From: Microcebus murinus
Taxonomy: Eukaryota > Chordata > Mammalia > Primates > Cheirogaleidae
DNA: 64,000 nt
Assembly: GCF_040939455.1 (NCBI RefSeq)
Contig: NC_134119.1
Coordinates: 16,914,501-16,978,500, forward strand
Reading direction: 5' to 3'
The position numbers were made by a program, and so were the translations under genes. The stretch's first letter is position 1; the number at the start of each line of letters is the position of its first letter. The notes beneath the pieces were generated by a model. It ran no database searches. It saw nothing but the letters and a program-made list of their open reading frames with translations, and was not told where the DNA came from. Below, piece after piece: positions 12,955 through 23,819 of the stretch.

Positions 12955-13104
12955 ATAGTCACTAGAGTAAAAGGCCACAAGAGTTTGAATGCTGGTTCTA
13001 CTGATTTGGTAGTTACTTGACCTTGCCCAAGTATATTAATATTAGCTTTCTCTGCTTCAGAGTCTTCATTTATAAAATGAGAGTAATGATTGCATCCAAC
13101 TACA
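12955..13104 (-). mobile_element. MIR SINE, left part (split by LTR)
   Basis: Reverse MIR: 'tttgaatgctggttctac', 'gacctt.gcccaagta', 'cagagtcttcatttataaaatgaga'. It stops where an LTR begins at 13110 and resumes after the LTR near 13550, so the MIR predates the LTR insertion. Confidence 0.7.
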
Positions 13105-13109
13105 GAGTT

Positions 13110-13544
13110 TGTCTTAGTACATTTTCTGTTGGTTATAACAAAATACCTGAAACTGGGTAATTTGTAAAGAAAAGGAATTTATCCCTTACAGTTATGGAGG
13201 TTGAGAAGTTTGAGCGATCATATTTGGTGAGATCCTTCTTATTGGTGGGGACTCTGTAGAGTCCCAAGGTAGTGCAAGGCATCACATGACAAGGAGCTGA
13301 GCATGCAAACATGCTAGCTCAGGTCTCTTTTCCTTTTCTTACAAAGTCACCACTCTCAGTTCCATGATAACCAATTAATCCATTAACCCATTAATATATT
13401 AATATATGAATGTATTAATCCATTCATGAGGGAAGAGCCTTCATGACCCAATCACCTCTTAAAGGCCCCACCTCTCAATATTGACACATTGGGAATTAAA
13501 TTTCAATGGGAGTTTTGAAGGGGACAAATATTCAAACCACAGCA
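13110..13544 (-). mobile_element. Solo LTR of MaLR retrotransposon (MST-type), antisense
   Basis: The plus strand begins 'tgtcttagtacattttctg' and passes 'aatacctgaaactgggtaatttgtaaagaaaa', the reverse complement of the MaLR LTR polyadenylation end. It finishes '...ttcaaaccacagca', the reverse of the 'tgctatggtttgaa' start. Candidate 5-bp target copies are gagtt (13105-13109) and gtgtt (13545-13549), one mismatch. No internal region is present, so it is a solo LTR. It shares blocks with the forward LTR at 18,297. Confidence 0.85.
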
Positions 13545-13549
13545 GTGTT

Positions 13550-13650
13550 GTTGAGAAGATTACAAAAGGTAATACATGCAGAGTGCTTAGAAGGGTGCCT
13601 GGAATATGTAAAAACTCAATAAATGGTAGCTATTCTTATTATTACCAAGT
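13550..13650 (-). mobile_element. MIR SINE, right part (split by LTR)
   Basis: Continues the MIR left of the LTR: 'gttgagaagattacaaaaggtaatacatg', 'agtgcttagaagggtgcctgg', 'actcaataaatggtagct'. The join across the LTR restores MIR order, which confirms nesting. Confidence 0.75.
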
Positions 13651-13689
13651 GGCAGGGAATAACAAACACATTAGATGAGTTATCTGTCT

Positions 13690-13860
13690 TATCAATTCCA
13701 TAGTTCTGCAAAGAAGGTATTATCACTCCTATTTTATAGATTGAGAAGTAAAGTGGGGAGGATTTGAGAAGATATCAGTATCTATGCCACACAGTTAATT
13801 TAGTGACAAAGGTAAAACTGCAATCCATTTTGTCTAGTTCCAAAGTTCATAGTATTCTGT
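13690..13860 (+). mobile_element. MIR SINE, forward
   Basis: Contains 'gaaggtattatcactcctattttatagattgaga' and 'ccacacagttaatttagtgac', typical of the MIR core and 3' half on the plus strand. It is adjacent to, but in opposite orientation from, the split MIR. Confidence 0.6.
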
Positions 13861-13864
13861 AAGA

Positions 13865-14555
13865 CTAAGTAGCTTCTCTTTGAAAGATTTCCAATGTAAG
13901 AACAAAGGAGAGAAGCAAGTATTTAAATTTCCTCATTAAGCAAAATGACTCGTCGAACTAGTTGACCTCCCAGATTGGCATTTGTGAACAACACTTCTGA
14001 TCAAACATTGACATTTATGTTGAAGCACAATTCATATAACTTATCAAAAAATTTTCTTTTTCCAGGAAGCTCAAAGTATTAAGAGGTAGATTTCTCTGAA
14101 TAAGCAATTATACTATGCTCTTTTAAAATCAGTTAACAAAACATTATTGTTCATTTTGAGAGAACATTTCTTCTCTTTCTGTCAATGAATGGTAAAAATG
14201 TAATGACTTTTCTGTTGGATGTTTTATACTAACTTATATTTCAACACACAATGGACACTCATTGGACTCCAACATTTGACCAAATGCATATTCAGTATCA
14301 ATCCCTGAAGAATAGATAGAAATAAAAATTTTACTAATTTTCTTCTAATCCTATGTTCATTAAAATACAAATGAAGATGCCATCCTTTTGCAAACCAGGG
14401 GCAACTTGGGCAGTTTTTATGCAATTGTAGAGAGAAATGAAATAGTTGGAAGTGTTTGAACCTTTTCTCTCTCTTTCATTTACTCTAAAATGTTAACCAG
14501 ATGGTTAAACTGTCACCCAACCATGGGTTTGAGTTCTGGAAGTGACGTGGACCCT
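13865..14555. other. Unassigned noncoding sequence
   Basis: No recognisable gene or repeat. A short acceptor-like plus donor-like pair near 14066-14087 encloses only 20 bases and was not called an exon. Confidence 0.4.
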
Positions 14556-14559
14556 ACAG

Positions 14560-14690
14560 ATCATCAGATTATCGTTTCCTTCCTTCTTTCGTGGGGGAGA
14601 AAAATTAAAGTTGAGAATTTAAATGACCTTTCTAAGGTCACACAGCTAGTTGGTGGCTAATGATAAAAAGGCATGTACTGAGCCCAATGA
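14560..14690 (+). mobile_element. MIR-like fragment
   Basis: The 3' half of a MIR is suggested by 'aaatgacctttctaaggtcacacagctagttggtggc'. Upstream sequence is too diverged for a firm start. Confidence 0.55.
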
Positions 14691-14699
14691 CTGATAATG

Positions 14700-15490
14700 G
14701 CAAATTGGAAGAGCAGCAAGGTTAAAAGGTTTAATTACACTGGCCATTACCTGTAGACCTAATGGCTTGTGACTCCTTAATGGTTTCTGATAACACTGTA
14801 AATATCTCACTGAATTAGCCAACTTAAAAAAAAGAAAATGGGGGGCCTACTCCTATGATAGGGATACTTGAACCCACTTCAATAGAAATTTCACAATACT
14901 TGCATTTTAATACAGAATAATTTAGTATTGAATGGATAGACATAAATGTTCTTTTCTCACTTTCATTTCTGTGGGATACGGAAAAATCTCAACAAAGTCA
15001 ACTACACACAGGCAGGTAAATTAGCTTCTCATTTAAATAGTTAATTTTATGTTCTTCTCTAAAATGATGGCAGCATAAAGAATAAAAGTCCAGTTCACTG
15101 GGTTCTAGTTACAGCTCAACTGCTTTTATTGACTTAATCACAACATAGAATTTCAGCTCCCTATCATGGTTACCTCCAAGCATGTATTAAGGAAGAATCT
15201 GAGGCTTAAATTGAACATAGGCAGGAAGGAGCTTTGAAAGTTTGCTCCAAATAAAATAAAGCATTTTTGAATGGTGTTTGCTTCCTAAAATATCACTACA
15301 TTTGTACTGTTAGAAAGGAAATTCAACAGAATACATAGCCATTAACTATATTCCAAACCATAAGATTAACAACTGTCTCATGTTTTTGTCTTTTCTTCCC
15401 AAATTAGGCTTGCCAGTTTTGCTCTTCTGATGATTTCTCCTCTTCCTTCCTTTCATTCCTGCTACGATTCTCACTACCACCATTATCATC
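14700..15490. other. Unassigned noncoding sequence
   Basis: No gene or repeat family recognised. The overlapping minus frame 15,346-15,594 runs through low-complexity and MIR DNA. Confidence 0.4.
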
Positions 15491-15494
15491 ATCA

Positions 15495-15690
15495 TTCTTA
15501 CACCTTGTTGCTTACAGTGTGCTAGGAACAGACATGCACTTTTTAATCCATTACCTCTTTGGAGTCTCACAACGCCCTGTAATATGGGTATCAACCTGAC
15601 CGATTTTCAGCTGAGGAAACTGAGGCACAGAGGATATGTGACTTGCCCAAGTCATGTCCAGTTTGCCTGGGATGGCCTTTAGGTCAATGC
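15495..15690 (+). mobile_element. MIR SINE
   Basis: Clear forward MIR: 'cagtgtgctaggaacagac', 'cattacctctttggagtctcacaac', 'ttttcagctgaggaaactgaggcacagagg', 'gtgacttgcccaagtca'. Confidence 0.78.
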
Positions 15691-15857
15691 GAACACTAAT
15701 TGTATATGTGTATGGGTTTTTGTTTCATTTTTTTTTTAATTTCAGAACTCTTGTACTCAATATTACCTAATAACATAAACCTAAAAAGATCATAAAGTAC
15801 CAGAGGCCAAAGGAAAAGAGCATAAAATGAAAAAGTCAAGTTGGGTGCTATAGTGAT

Positions 15858-15868
15858 CCCCCCCCCCC
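15858..15868. repeat. Poly-C run
   Basis: An uninterrupted run of C residues, prone to slippage and sequencing error. Confidence 0.9.
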
Positions 15869-15869
15869 A

Positions 15870-16350
15870 ATTGAGATATTAAAAAGAGTTTACTGGATAT
15901 GCCAAATCTGGCAAAGACTTGCCCAAAGTTTTATTGTTTGCTTTGCTCCAGGTCAGGAAAGCTGTTATTATTATAATTTTTTCTTAAGAGAAAAACATAG
16001 CAGACTTTTTCCTGGACTGAAACTAATGCCAATTCTGACCTCAGGCTAACTTGAAGGTAATCATCTATGATCATCCAGGGATACTATATTGACGGAAACC
16101 CTGTTTTTGCATTTTCTTATAATATCAGCCAAGAAATGGCATCTTTGGAGCATGTAACCCTTGCTTTCCAGTCTCTGGTCCCATCCTTGTCATCACATTG
16201 CGCTCTCCTTTATGATTTCCTGGGTCCCTTGTATAAATATCTGCCCATCTAATGAACTAAACAGATGGGCAGCACTATTCTAATTAAAATACTTTGAAGA
16301 AAATGTGTCTGTATAAAATAATTGAAAGAAATAATAATTGATTGTACTCA
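15870..16350. other. Unassigned noncoding sequence
   Basis: No gene or repeat recognised. The 61-codon plus frame at 16,067-16,252 has no identifiable features. Confidence 0.4.
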
Positions 16351-16354
16351 TTGA

Positions 16355-16565
16355 CTACTCAGTAACAGCCAGGCATTGTATTTGACAGGCTGCATATGCA
16401 TTTACGTAATCCCCCAAACAATGCATGCAAATGCTACTATCCCTATTTTGCAGAAGAGGGAATGGAAACACAGAAAGGTTAAGTAACTGACTGGAGGCCG
16501 TAGGCTGGGAAGTGGCAGTGATATGATTTGATCCCAAGCAAGAAAGGTCATGTCCTGAAACTCTG
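16355..16565 (+). mobile_element. MIR SINE
   Basis: Forward MIR: 'cagtaacagccaggcattgta', 'ctactatccctattttgcagaagaggga', 'acacagaaaggttaagtaactga'. Short minus-strand frames over this interval are antisense MIR. Confidence 0.75.
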
Positions 16566-16612
16566 GGCTGAACCATCTTTCCATCTGTCTAGAATATTAT
16601 ATAGAATCCAAA

Positions 16613-17107
16613 TGTGGTAGCCCTCAAATATGTCCACATCCTAATCCCTAGACTCCGTGAATGTTACCTTATATGGTGAAAGGGACATTGCAGATGTGAC
16701 TAAGCTAAAGACCTTCAGACGGGGAGATGATCCTGGATTATCCAGGTGGACCCAATGTAATCACAGGTCCTTGTACAAGGGACCCAGGAAGGAAGTCACA
16801 GTCGGAGGAGAGAGCAAGGCAAACTCATGGATGGGATCAGAGACTAGAATGATGTACGCTGAAGATGGAAGAAGGGGCCACATGCCAAGAAATACAGGCA
16901 GCCACTAGAAGCCAAAAAAGGCAAAGAAACAGATTTTCCCCTCAGAGACTTTAGAAGAAACCAGCACGGCCAACATTTTGCCTTTATCCAGTGAAACTAA
17001 TTTCAGAACTTCTAACTCTCCAGAACTGTAAGAAAGTAAATTTGCGTTGTTTTAAACCACCAAGTTTGTGGTAACTCGTGACAGCGGCAACAGGAAACAA
17101 CTATACA
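16613..17107 (+). mobile_element. MLT1-type MaLR LTR
   Basis: Starts 'tgtggtagccctcaaatatgtccac', then 'gttaccttatatggtgaaagggac', 'gatgatcctggattatccaggtgg', 'ggaagaaggggccacatgcc', and ends 'ccaccaagtttgtggtaact...ggcaacaggaaac'. This order is characteristic of an MLT1 LTR of about 0.5 kb. The 83-codon plus frame at 16,657 lies wholly inside it and is not a gene. Confidence 0.85.
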
Positions 17108-17114
17108 AAAAAAA

Positions 17115-17435
17115 AAAAAAATGAGAAAAACAACTGCATGACAATGAATTATTTGAAATGCTCAGAGAAGCCTTGTGGGCTGCCAAATTGGGTACACAGT
17201 GGCTGCCTCGATTTACCACCTGTCCATCCCAGCCTGTTGCAATATGATCGCCTCCTTTCTGCCTCTCCACTAGATAGACCCAGTTCCCGTAAAGAATCTT
17301 CTATGGATTTACACTTTTGGCCACACTCACACTCACCACAATCTGTCAGGATATGACACTCCCTAAGTGTTCATTCCTTCTCTCAGACTGCCTGCTCTTG
17401 GCCTCCTTTTCTCTGGATCACTGTCCTTTTCCTGG
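17115..17435. other. Unassigned sequence between LTR and MER20
   Basis: Begins near an A-run at 17,107-17,121. No gene or repeat recognised. Confidence 0.4.
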
Positions 17436-17443
17436 CTCTAAAT

Positions 17444-17652
17444 CAATGGTTCTCAACTAAGAGTGATTTTGCCTTGCCCCTCGCCACACCCCATCCCCAT
17501 CCTTGGGGACATTTGCAATGTCTGCAGACATTTTTCACTGTCATAGGCCAGGGATGCTGCTAAATAAACATCCTACAATACACTGGAAAACCACTGATAA
17601 CAAAGAACTATCTAATCCAAAATGTCAATAATGCAAAGATGAAGAAACTTTG
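17444..17652 (+). mobile_element. MER20 hAT-Charlie MITE
   Basis: Starts 'caatggttctcaac' and contains 'ggggacatttgcaatgtctgcagacattttt', 'gccagggatgctgctaaa' and 'aaaatgtcaataatgc', the order of MER20. The 8-bp flanks ctctaaat (17436-17443) and ctctaaag (17653-17660) match at 7 of 8 positions, as expected for a hAT target duplication. Non-autonomous and inactive. Confidence 0.88.
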
Positions 17653-17664
17653 CTCTAAAGTAAT

Positions 17665-18295
17665 CTATTCTTGAAGGGTCTAGCTTAGCTGTCACTGTAT
17701 GTGTGCCTTTGTGCAAACAGCGTTTTAGACCCAACCCAGGCTCAATTTCAGAGTTCATACAATGTGCAAGGCATCCACACATCTCCATCTGTTTGCCCAC
17801 CCTACTCAGTGCTCCAGGATGGTGATTATATAGACTACATCAACAGGGCTCAATTGTCAGTGGACTTTGCAGGTGGCTTTGGCAACAGAAATTATAGGAA
17901 GGGAGGAGAGCAAAGCCAAGATATGTATTCCCTTTGCTGCTTTCCTAAAAGCTTGCCTTAGGCTGTCCATTTTCCTCAACTAGTGGTCACTTCCTGAAAT
18001 GTGGGTGTCTATGACTCTTCTTCTGGATCCAGTAATTGTTTCTTTCCCTTGTCCCCTCAGGGTTAGCAGTGGTATAAATCAGCCACTAAGGCCCAGATAC
18101 TGCACTGTCCCTTGTGGCTCCCCACATTCAAACCTTTTAAAATGACTCCTTTATAAATAAACTCTTCTTAAAGTATCTACTTCTGAGTAGGTCATGTGTT
18201 TTCTGCTATGATATATTTCGCTATGCATTGTCATTTCCCTATGTAATGACAGAACTACAAACTTTCTGGTGGTACAGATCCAAGGTTTTACCACA
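17665..18295. other. Unassigned noncoding sequence
   Basis: No gene or repeat recognised. The 86-codon plus frame at 17,701-17,961 has no identifiable domain. Confidence 0.4.
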
Positions 18296-18296
18296 C

Positions 18297-18671
18297 TGCT
18301 ATGGTTTGAATATCTGTCCCTTCCATAAATCATGTTGAAATTTAATCCCCAATGTGTCAGTATTGAGAGCTTGGGCCTTTGACAGATGATTGGGTCGTGA
18401 GGGCTCTGATCTCATGAATGGATTCATCTAGTCATGGATTAATGAATTAATGGGTTAATGGATGAATAGGCAGTTTATAAAGAGAGGAAGAAAGAGCCCC
18501 CTCATCATGTGATGCCCTGTGCCACCTTGGGACTCTACAGAGTCCCAACTAACAAGAAGGCCCTCACCAGATGAGGTCTCTCAACCTTGAACTTTCCAGC
18601 CTCCCTAACTGTTTTTCTTTAAAAATTACCCTGTTTCAGGTAGTCTAAAGAACAGAAAATGGACTAAGACA
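18297..18671 (+). mobile_element. Solo LTR of MaLR retrotransposon (MST-type)
   Basis: Begins 'tgctatggtttgaatatctg', continues 'catgttgaaatttaatccccaatgtg', 'gatgattgggtcgtgagggctct', 'cttgggactctacagagtccc', and ends '...aatggactaagaca'. It is the forward counterpart of the antisense LTR at 13,110, with which it shares the 'ggactct.agagtccc' block. No internal retroviral region is attached. Confidence 0.87.
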
Positions 18672-18674
18672 ATC

Positions 18675-20230
18675 CCCTGCTCTCATAACCACTATATCTA
18701 ATCAACTGGCAAGTGCCATGGAGTCTACTTCCACATATTTCTTATTTCAATTTGTTCTTGACCCTTTCCCATTGGCTATTGCTCTAGTTCAATCTATCAC
18801 TTCATATTGCCTATAATAATAGAGCAATTTCCAAATTTTTTCCAAGTCCAATTTCTTCCAACCCCATGAAAGTCCCCACTTTTACCTCTACTAAATTCAA
18901 GTTCCTTGCAGTTCTGCAGAACTCCACTTTTCATATATGTTACTCCCAGAGTACCTGATACTATAATTCCATACAGAGGCACCACAATCAGTATTTATTA
19001 TAAATGGAACAATGACTTTTCTGCCCTTCCTTTATGGTAGGTGAGAATAGCAAATTTTCATAATTTTCAGAATTCCTTTGTTGATCTCATGGCCTTTCAA
19101 AGTTATATATTTTTATTTATTTTTTAAATAAGGAAGAAGAACATATCCTTTTGCAGAAAAAGCTACAAGAGCATTTTAAATGTCAAGAAAATAAACAGTG
19201 GTATCAAATAATCCATTGGCTCTTAGTTCATACTGTCCCAAAACAATCTCTCTCTGAAACCTTTTTCTGATTTCTCTTCCAGCAGAATTTCCATAATCAA
19301 GTGATCACTGTCTAAACAGAAAGACAGTAAAGCAAAGCCCTTCCTCTGCCACTCCATAAAAAGTAAATACTGACCTCTTAAGCACTCTAGCTAATCCTGA
19401 GGATATTTGTTTTGTGTGTCAATGTGGCATAATGGAACTTCATAGGGTTGACCAAATCACATGCCCTTAATTAACTGTATGATTTTGGATACATTTCTGA
19501 GTCTCATTTCTTCAACTGTATGAGGATAAAAATAACAGTTCACTAGGATGAGAGGACAAATAGCAAAGAAATGTATCTAAAACTGCTTTGCTAACTGCAA
19601 ATAGTGTAGAAAGTGTTGCTTAATTATTCCAGTCACTTCCATATCAACTTGTCTCAGTGAATAAAAGGACAACAGCAAGTTTCTGGCTGTTGAAGTTTTA
19701 GATGCCACACCACTTAGTAAAGCACACCTGAATGGTAGCAAGTAGTAATGTCTTCCCTAATCAGCTGTGTCAAGGTGAATCCACTCAAACTGGTGAAGCA
19801 TCTAGGCCACTAGAATTCTCTTCCTGTGAACAGAGAGTAAGATGGGAATTGTAAGCACTGCTCCTAAATGAGTCCAAACTGTTCTGCTATATACCCGGGA
19901 ACTGAGGTAGAACCTCAGAGAAAATTTCAACAGCATATTCTTGATTATTTTGAAACTGTAATTACTGATTCACCTCAGACTTTTTATAGGATACATTGAA
20001 CCATTAAACAAAAGAATTCTACTTGGACGTTAGGCTTCAATACTACATAAATAAAGATTATGTAAAATATATGTAAAGCACTAAATATACTATAAAGTGT
20101 GGCAGTGGTGGTAAATCACACATGCATTTACCTAACACGAGTTCAACCTCATACTCAGGGAGGTGAGATAAAGGAAGAGTCGGGAGAAAGGGAGTGGGAA
20201 AGAGGAAGGGAGAGTATGGCGATAGTTTTA
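18675..20230. other. Unassigned sequence with a possible reverse MIR
   Basis: Mostly unrecognised. At 19,420-19,600 the order 'taactgtatgattttggatacatttctgagtctc', 'cttcaactgtatgaggataaaaataac' resembles a reverse MIR. The remainder carries no supported feature. Confidence 0.45.
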
Positions 20231-20234
20231 TCCA

Positions 20235-20790
20235 AAGATGGCTGCAGCAGTATTTCCCGGCCACATGTTTTTCTGCAATGTGACCTTGCCCCTCCCTGAT
20301 CAAGAGAGGAAGTCTCTTTCTCCACCCTCTTCACTTTGGGTGGGCCCTGTGACTGCTTTCAGCTATCACATTCAGTAGAAGGAACATGTGGCAGTTCTAC
20401 CCACAGCCCTTCACTGGTTTGGCAGTTTCTGCTTTCTGCGCCTTGGAATGTCCACTCTAGGCAAAACCAGATGTCACATAAAAAGTCCTATTATCATATT
20501 CTGTGAAGAAGCCCAAGCTAGTCATGTGAAGAGACTGCGTGGAGAGAGCTTTTCCAGCCATCCCAGATATGATTGAAAATACCATCTCGTGTGTTGAGCC
20601 GAGTTGAGCCTTCAAACGACTAGCCCCGGCAGCCTTCTAACTCCAATCCTATGAGAGACCCCAAGTGAAAACTGCCCCACTGGGCCCAGTCAACCCACAG
20701 GTCTGTGAGATATAATGAATGATACATTATTTTAAGCTCCTAGATTCTGAAGTCATTTATTAGATAGCAGTAGATGGTTAGAAAAGAGGG
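20235..20790 (+). mobile_element. MLT1-family LTR (older subfamily)
   Basis: Contains 'ttctgcaatgtgaccttgcccctcc', 'gggtgggccctgtgactgctttcagc', 'tgaagaagcccaagctagtca', 'gagagaccccaagtgaaaactgcccc' and a degraded 'aagctcctagattctgaagtca' end. The order fits the older MLT1 LTRs. No internal domain is seen. Confidence 0.65.
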
Positions 20791-20920
20791 AGAAAGAATG
20801 ATAGAAAGAGAATAATAAGTAATTCAGGGATTTTGTTGCCCATTTACCTATTTGTGTCAATTGGAGTCTGCTATTCTATTTGAATGGGCTGGGAGGTCTG
20901 GATTAACTGTTTCAGTAGTG

Positions 20921-21233
20921 CAATAGGCCCTCCATATTATGGTTTTCACATTCATGGATTCAATCAATTGCTAATGGGAAATATTCAGAAAAAAAATAGA
21001 TGATTGTATTTGTACTGAACATGTATAGATCTTTTTCTTGTCATTATTCCCCAAACAATACAGCATAACAACTATTTACATAGCATTTACATTGTATTAG
21101 GTAGTGTAAATAATCTAGAGATGATTTAAAATATACAAGAGGACGTACATTGGTTATATGCAAATACTACAACATTTCATAAAAGGGACTTGAGCATCCT
21201 GAATCAATCCCCAGGGATACTGAAGGACAACTA
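20921..21233 (+). mobile_element. Tigger-type MITE (MER44-like)
   Basis: Starts 'caataggccctccatattatggttttcac', contains 'ctgaacatgtatagatc', 'cattattccccaaacaatacag', 'acatagcatttacattgtattagg' and 'gatgatttaaaatatac', and ends 'gaaggacaacta'. These are conserved blocks of Tigger-derived non-autonomous elements. The internal 'gcggatttt' portion is deleted. No transposase is present. Confidence 0.75.
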
Positions 21234-21239
21234 TTTCAT

Positions 21240-22295
21240 CCCATGTACCTTTCCTAGTGTGACTATCATAGTAAAAGTGATCTAGAGTGTTTAAAGACAC
21301 TGGTTTTTCAAATAACATGTCAATGAATGCAAACCAACCATTTTATTTGGTGCTCAAGTTAAGAAACAGCCATTCCTTTACACTGGAGGGAAAAACTGGC
21401 TCTGCTGAGCTGACTGAGAAATGTAGGTCTTCAATACAGAGTCTTTTAATGGATCCCAATGTTAATTTTGACTTGACATGAATTTTGCCTTATTCATTGA
21501 CTTCAGAGTCTAATAATGATATGTACTATATATTTTGACAATGATAATGACATTGTTGATGATGATGATGATGATGAAAGGGGAATAGGACAGGGATTTC
21601 ATGTCAACCAATGAGCACATTTCTGGGCTTCCAGTGAATAAAGTATCCTTTCATTCTTGGAGGGCCCATCACCCAAATTGCAATAAACTGATCCTTATCC
21701 ACCTGAATCTACTATAAATGAATAAAACTCTTCAAAAATAAAAGGTGTAAATTCAAGTTAAAAGCAGCTTTTACCAGGCCAAATCCTTTCAAGTTTTCTT
21801 TAGAAGAAAAAAAAAAAAAATCAAAGACACTAATATCCTAAGATATTGTCCCCCACAGAAAATGATCATTAATGCCTTTACATATTTTCTTACTACTACA
21901 AGGAGAATCAGTATTTTGTTAAACTTCATGAATATATAAACAGGGTTCCTGTCTGATCAATAGGGCTGTAAGCTCCTGTGTTTGCAAAATGTCTTATTTT
22001 CTTTCTGAGACCCGTGTTATGCTTGGCATGGTTATAGGTAAAGGTAATTTCATCAAATCTCTGCTAAATGAATTTTTTATATTAAGCTTTTAAATTATTT
22101 TTATTTAAAAGTTTTCTATAAAAATAATTATATCTCATAGATAATAAAAAGGCCACATAATCATTGATTACTCCAAACACCTGGATATTACCACTACCAA
22201 TACCATGATGTTTGGATCCAGATTCTTTTCTATTCCTGCACAGATTTTAAAATAAATAAATAAGTAAATATATATATATATACACATATTTTACT
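21240..22295. other. Unassigned sequence with simple repeats
   Basis: Contains a GAT trinucleotide run at 21,557-21,577, an A-run near 21,808-21,820 and an AAAT/TA-rich tract near 22,248-22,285. No gene is supported. Confidence 0.45.
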
Positions 22296-22299
22296 CTCA

Positions 22300-22796
22300 T
22301 TTTATTTTTTATTTTTTTTTATTTCGGCATATTATGGGGGTACAGATTTTAAGGTTTCAATAAATGCCCTTTCTCCCCCTCCCCCCACAAGTCTGAGTTT
22401 CCAGCATGACCATCCCCCAGATGGTGCACATCTCACTCATTATGTATGTATATACCCGCCCCCCTCCCCCCTGCTCAATACCCTATTACTGTAGTACCTA
22501 TGTGTCCACTTAGGTGCTGCTCAGTTAATACCAGTTTGCTGGTGAGTATATGTGGTGCTTGTTTTTCCATTCTTGGGATACTTCACTTAGTTGTATGGGT
22601 TCCAGCTCTAACCAGGAAAATATAAGATGTGCTATATCACCGTTGTTTCTTAGAGCTGAATAGTACTCCATGGTATGCATATACCACATTTTATTAATCC
22701 ATTCTTGGATTGATGGGCACTTGGGCTGTTTCCACAGCCTTGCAATTATGAATTGTGCTGCTATAAACATTCGAGTGCAGGTGTCTTTTTTGTAGA

Positions 22797-22797
<1 letters not shown>
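22300..22797 (-). mobile_element. L1 3' end, strepsirrhine type, antisense
   Basis: Reading right to left gives the end of L1 ORF2 followed by a G-rich 3' UTR and a poly-A tail (poly-T at 22,300-22,322). The 81-codon minus frame (22,525-22,770) encodes the L1 ORF2 C-terminus, including 'HTMEYYSAL'. The 3' UTR has CCCCCTCCCCCC-type runs on the plus strand. The element is 5'-truncated to about 0.5 kb and abuts a TA repeat. Confidence 0.88.

Positions 22798-22798
<1 letters not shown>

Positions 22799-22839
<41 letters not shown>
22799..22839. repeat. TA dinucleotide microsatellite
   Basis: About 20 uninterrupted TA units directly at the truncated 5' edge of the L1 fragment. Likely length-polymorphic. 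Confidence 0.95.
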
Positions 22840-22843
<4 letters not shown>

Positions 22844-23241
22844 TTTTTTTTAAACTGGTGATATGTGCTATAGTTTTGTAATCTGATGTTTCAGGCTGAA
22901 TGAGTAGTTCTAAGGTGATCTCTATTTGCTTCTAGGTTTCATTCTCAAATTCTTCTCTTTTGACATACTTTCACTCTTTGAGATCAGATACCTACTAGCA
23001 AAAGTCATTTCACAGTTCATATTGAAGGAGATATTTAGTTCTTTTGAAAAGAGGTCAAGTAATACATAGTCAATCCTAAGGCTCTCTCTGACGAAGTGAG
23101 AAAATAAATACATGTCAGTTACATGCAGTGGAAAAAAACAAAACAGAATTTGAACGTGAGGGCTAGAAGTAGCAGGTCTGAGATGACAAAGAATGAGAAT
23201 GACCAGCAGCTTAGCTACGTAGTGGGAACGGTGATGAGATC

Positions 23242-23294
23242 CAGAGATTCTCAAGTCATGGTCCCCACCCAAGGGCATCACCATCATTTGAGAA
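23242..23294 (-). mobile_element. MER5-type hAT MITE, left part (split by L1)
   Basis: 'cagagattctcaagtcatggtccc' and 'gggcatcaccatcatttgagaa' match one terminus of MER5A in reverse orientation. It is interrupted by an L1 tail and resumes near 23,494. Confidence 0.75.
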
Positions 23295-23490
23295 TTTTTT
23301 TTTTTTTTCATTTCAAAATATCATGGGAGTACAAATGTTTTTGGTTACACATATCAATTTTGTTATGCTTGAGTCAGGGTTATAAGCGTACTCATCACTC
23401 AGATGGTGTTCACTGTACCCATTAGGTAGGTTTTCACCGATTCCTCCCTCCCTCATCTTCCCCCTGCTTGATTTCCACTGAGTTTTAAGT
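23295..23490 (-). mobile_element. L1 3' UTR fragment inserted in MER5
   Basis: Poly-T at 23,295-23,308, then 'catttcaaaatatcatgggagtac', 'gttacacatatcaat' and 'ctcagatggtgttcactgtaccc', which read in reverse as an L1 3' UTR tail. About 195 bp, strongly 5'-truncated. It lies inside a MER5-type MITE, so it is younger than that MITE. Confidence 0.78.
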
Positions 23491-23493
23491 ACT

Positions 23494-23619
23494 GCAAATT
23501 CTTGGGTTCATCCAGACTTACTGAATCGGAAACTCTGAGGATGAAGGCCAGCCATCTGTTCTTTAACAAGCCCATCAGGTGATTCTAATGCACTCTAAAG
23601 TGTGAGTAGCAGTACTCTG
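23494..23619 (-). mobile_element. MER5-type hAT MITE, right part
   Basis: Resumes with 'gcaaattcttgggttcatccag', then 'ccatctgttctttaacaagcccatcaggtgattctaatgcac' and the distal terminus. Together with 23,242-23,294 it rebuilds MER5A order. Confidence 0.78.
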
Positions 23620-23631
23620 AGCCAATGCTTA

Positions 23632-23815
23632 GGAGAATCATAGTCCAGGTTGCACATCAGAATCTTTTGGGGGGGTTTTATAACACACTGATGCCTAGTC
23701 CAAGTAATTTAGAGACTCCCCTGGGTTGGTAGCCAAACATCCTTTTTTTTTTTTTTTTTTAAATAATCTCCCCAGGTGATGCTAACAAACAATGAGGATT
23801 GAGAACTCTTGGTCT
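23632..23815. mobile_element. Second hAT-Charlie MITE (MER5-like)
   Basis: 'ccaggttgcacatcagaatc' at one end and 'ccccaggtgatgctaacaaacaatgaggattgagaactctt' at the other form the inverted, MER5B-like terminal arrangement. An 18-T run at 23,743-23,760 interrupts it, possibly a slipped homopolymer or a tiny retroposed tail. Confidence 0.6.
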
Positions 23816-23819
23816 AACG

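Noticed and set aside
14066..14087. Acceptor-donor pair enclosing 20 bases
   Set aside because: Too short for a credible exon without transcript evidence.
16657..16908. 83-codon plus frame
   Set aside because: Lies entirely inside an MLT1 LTR.
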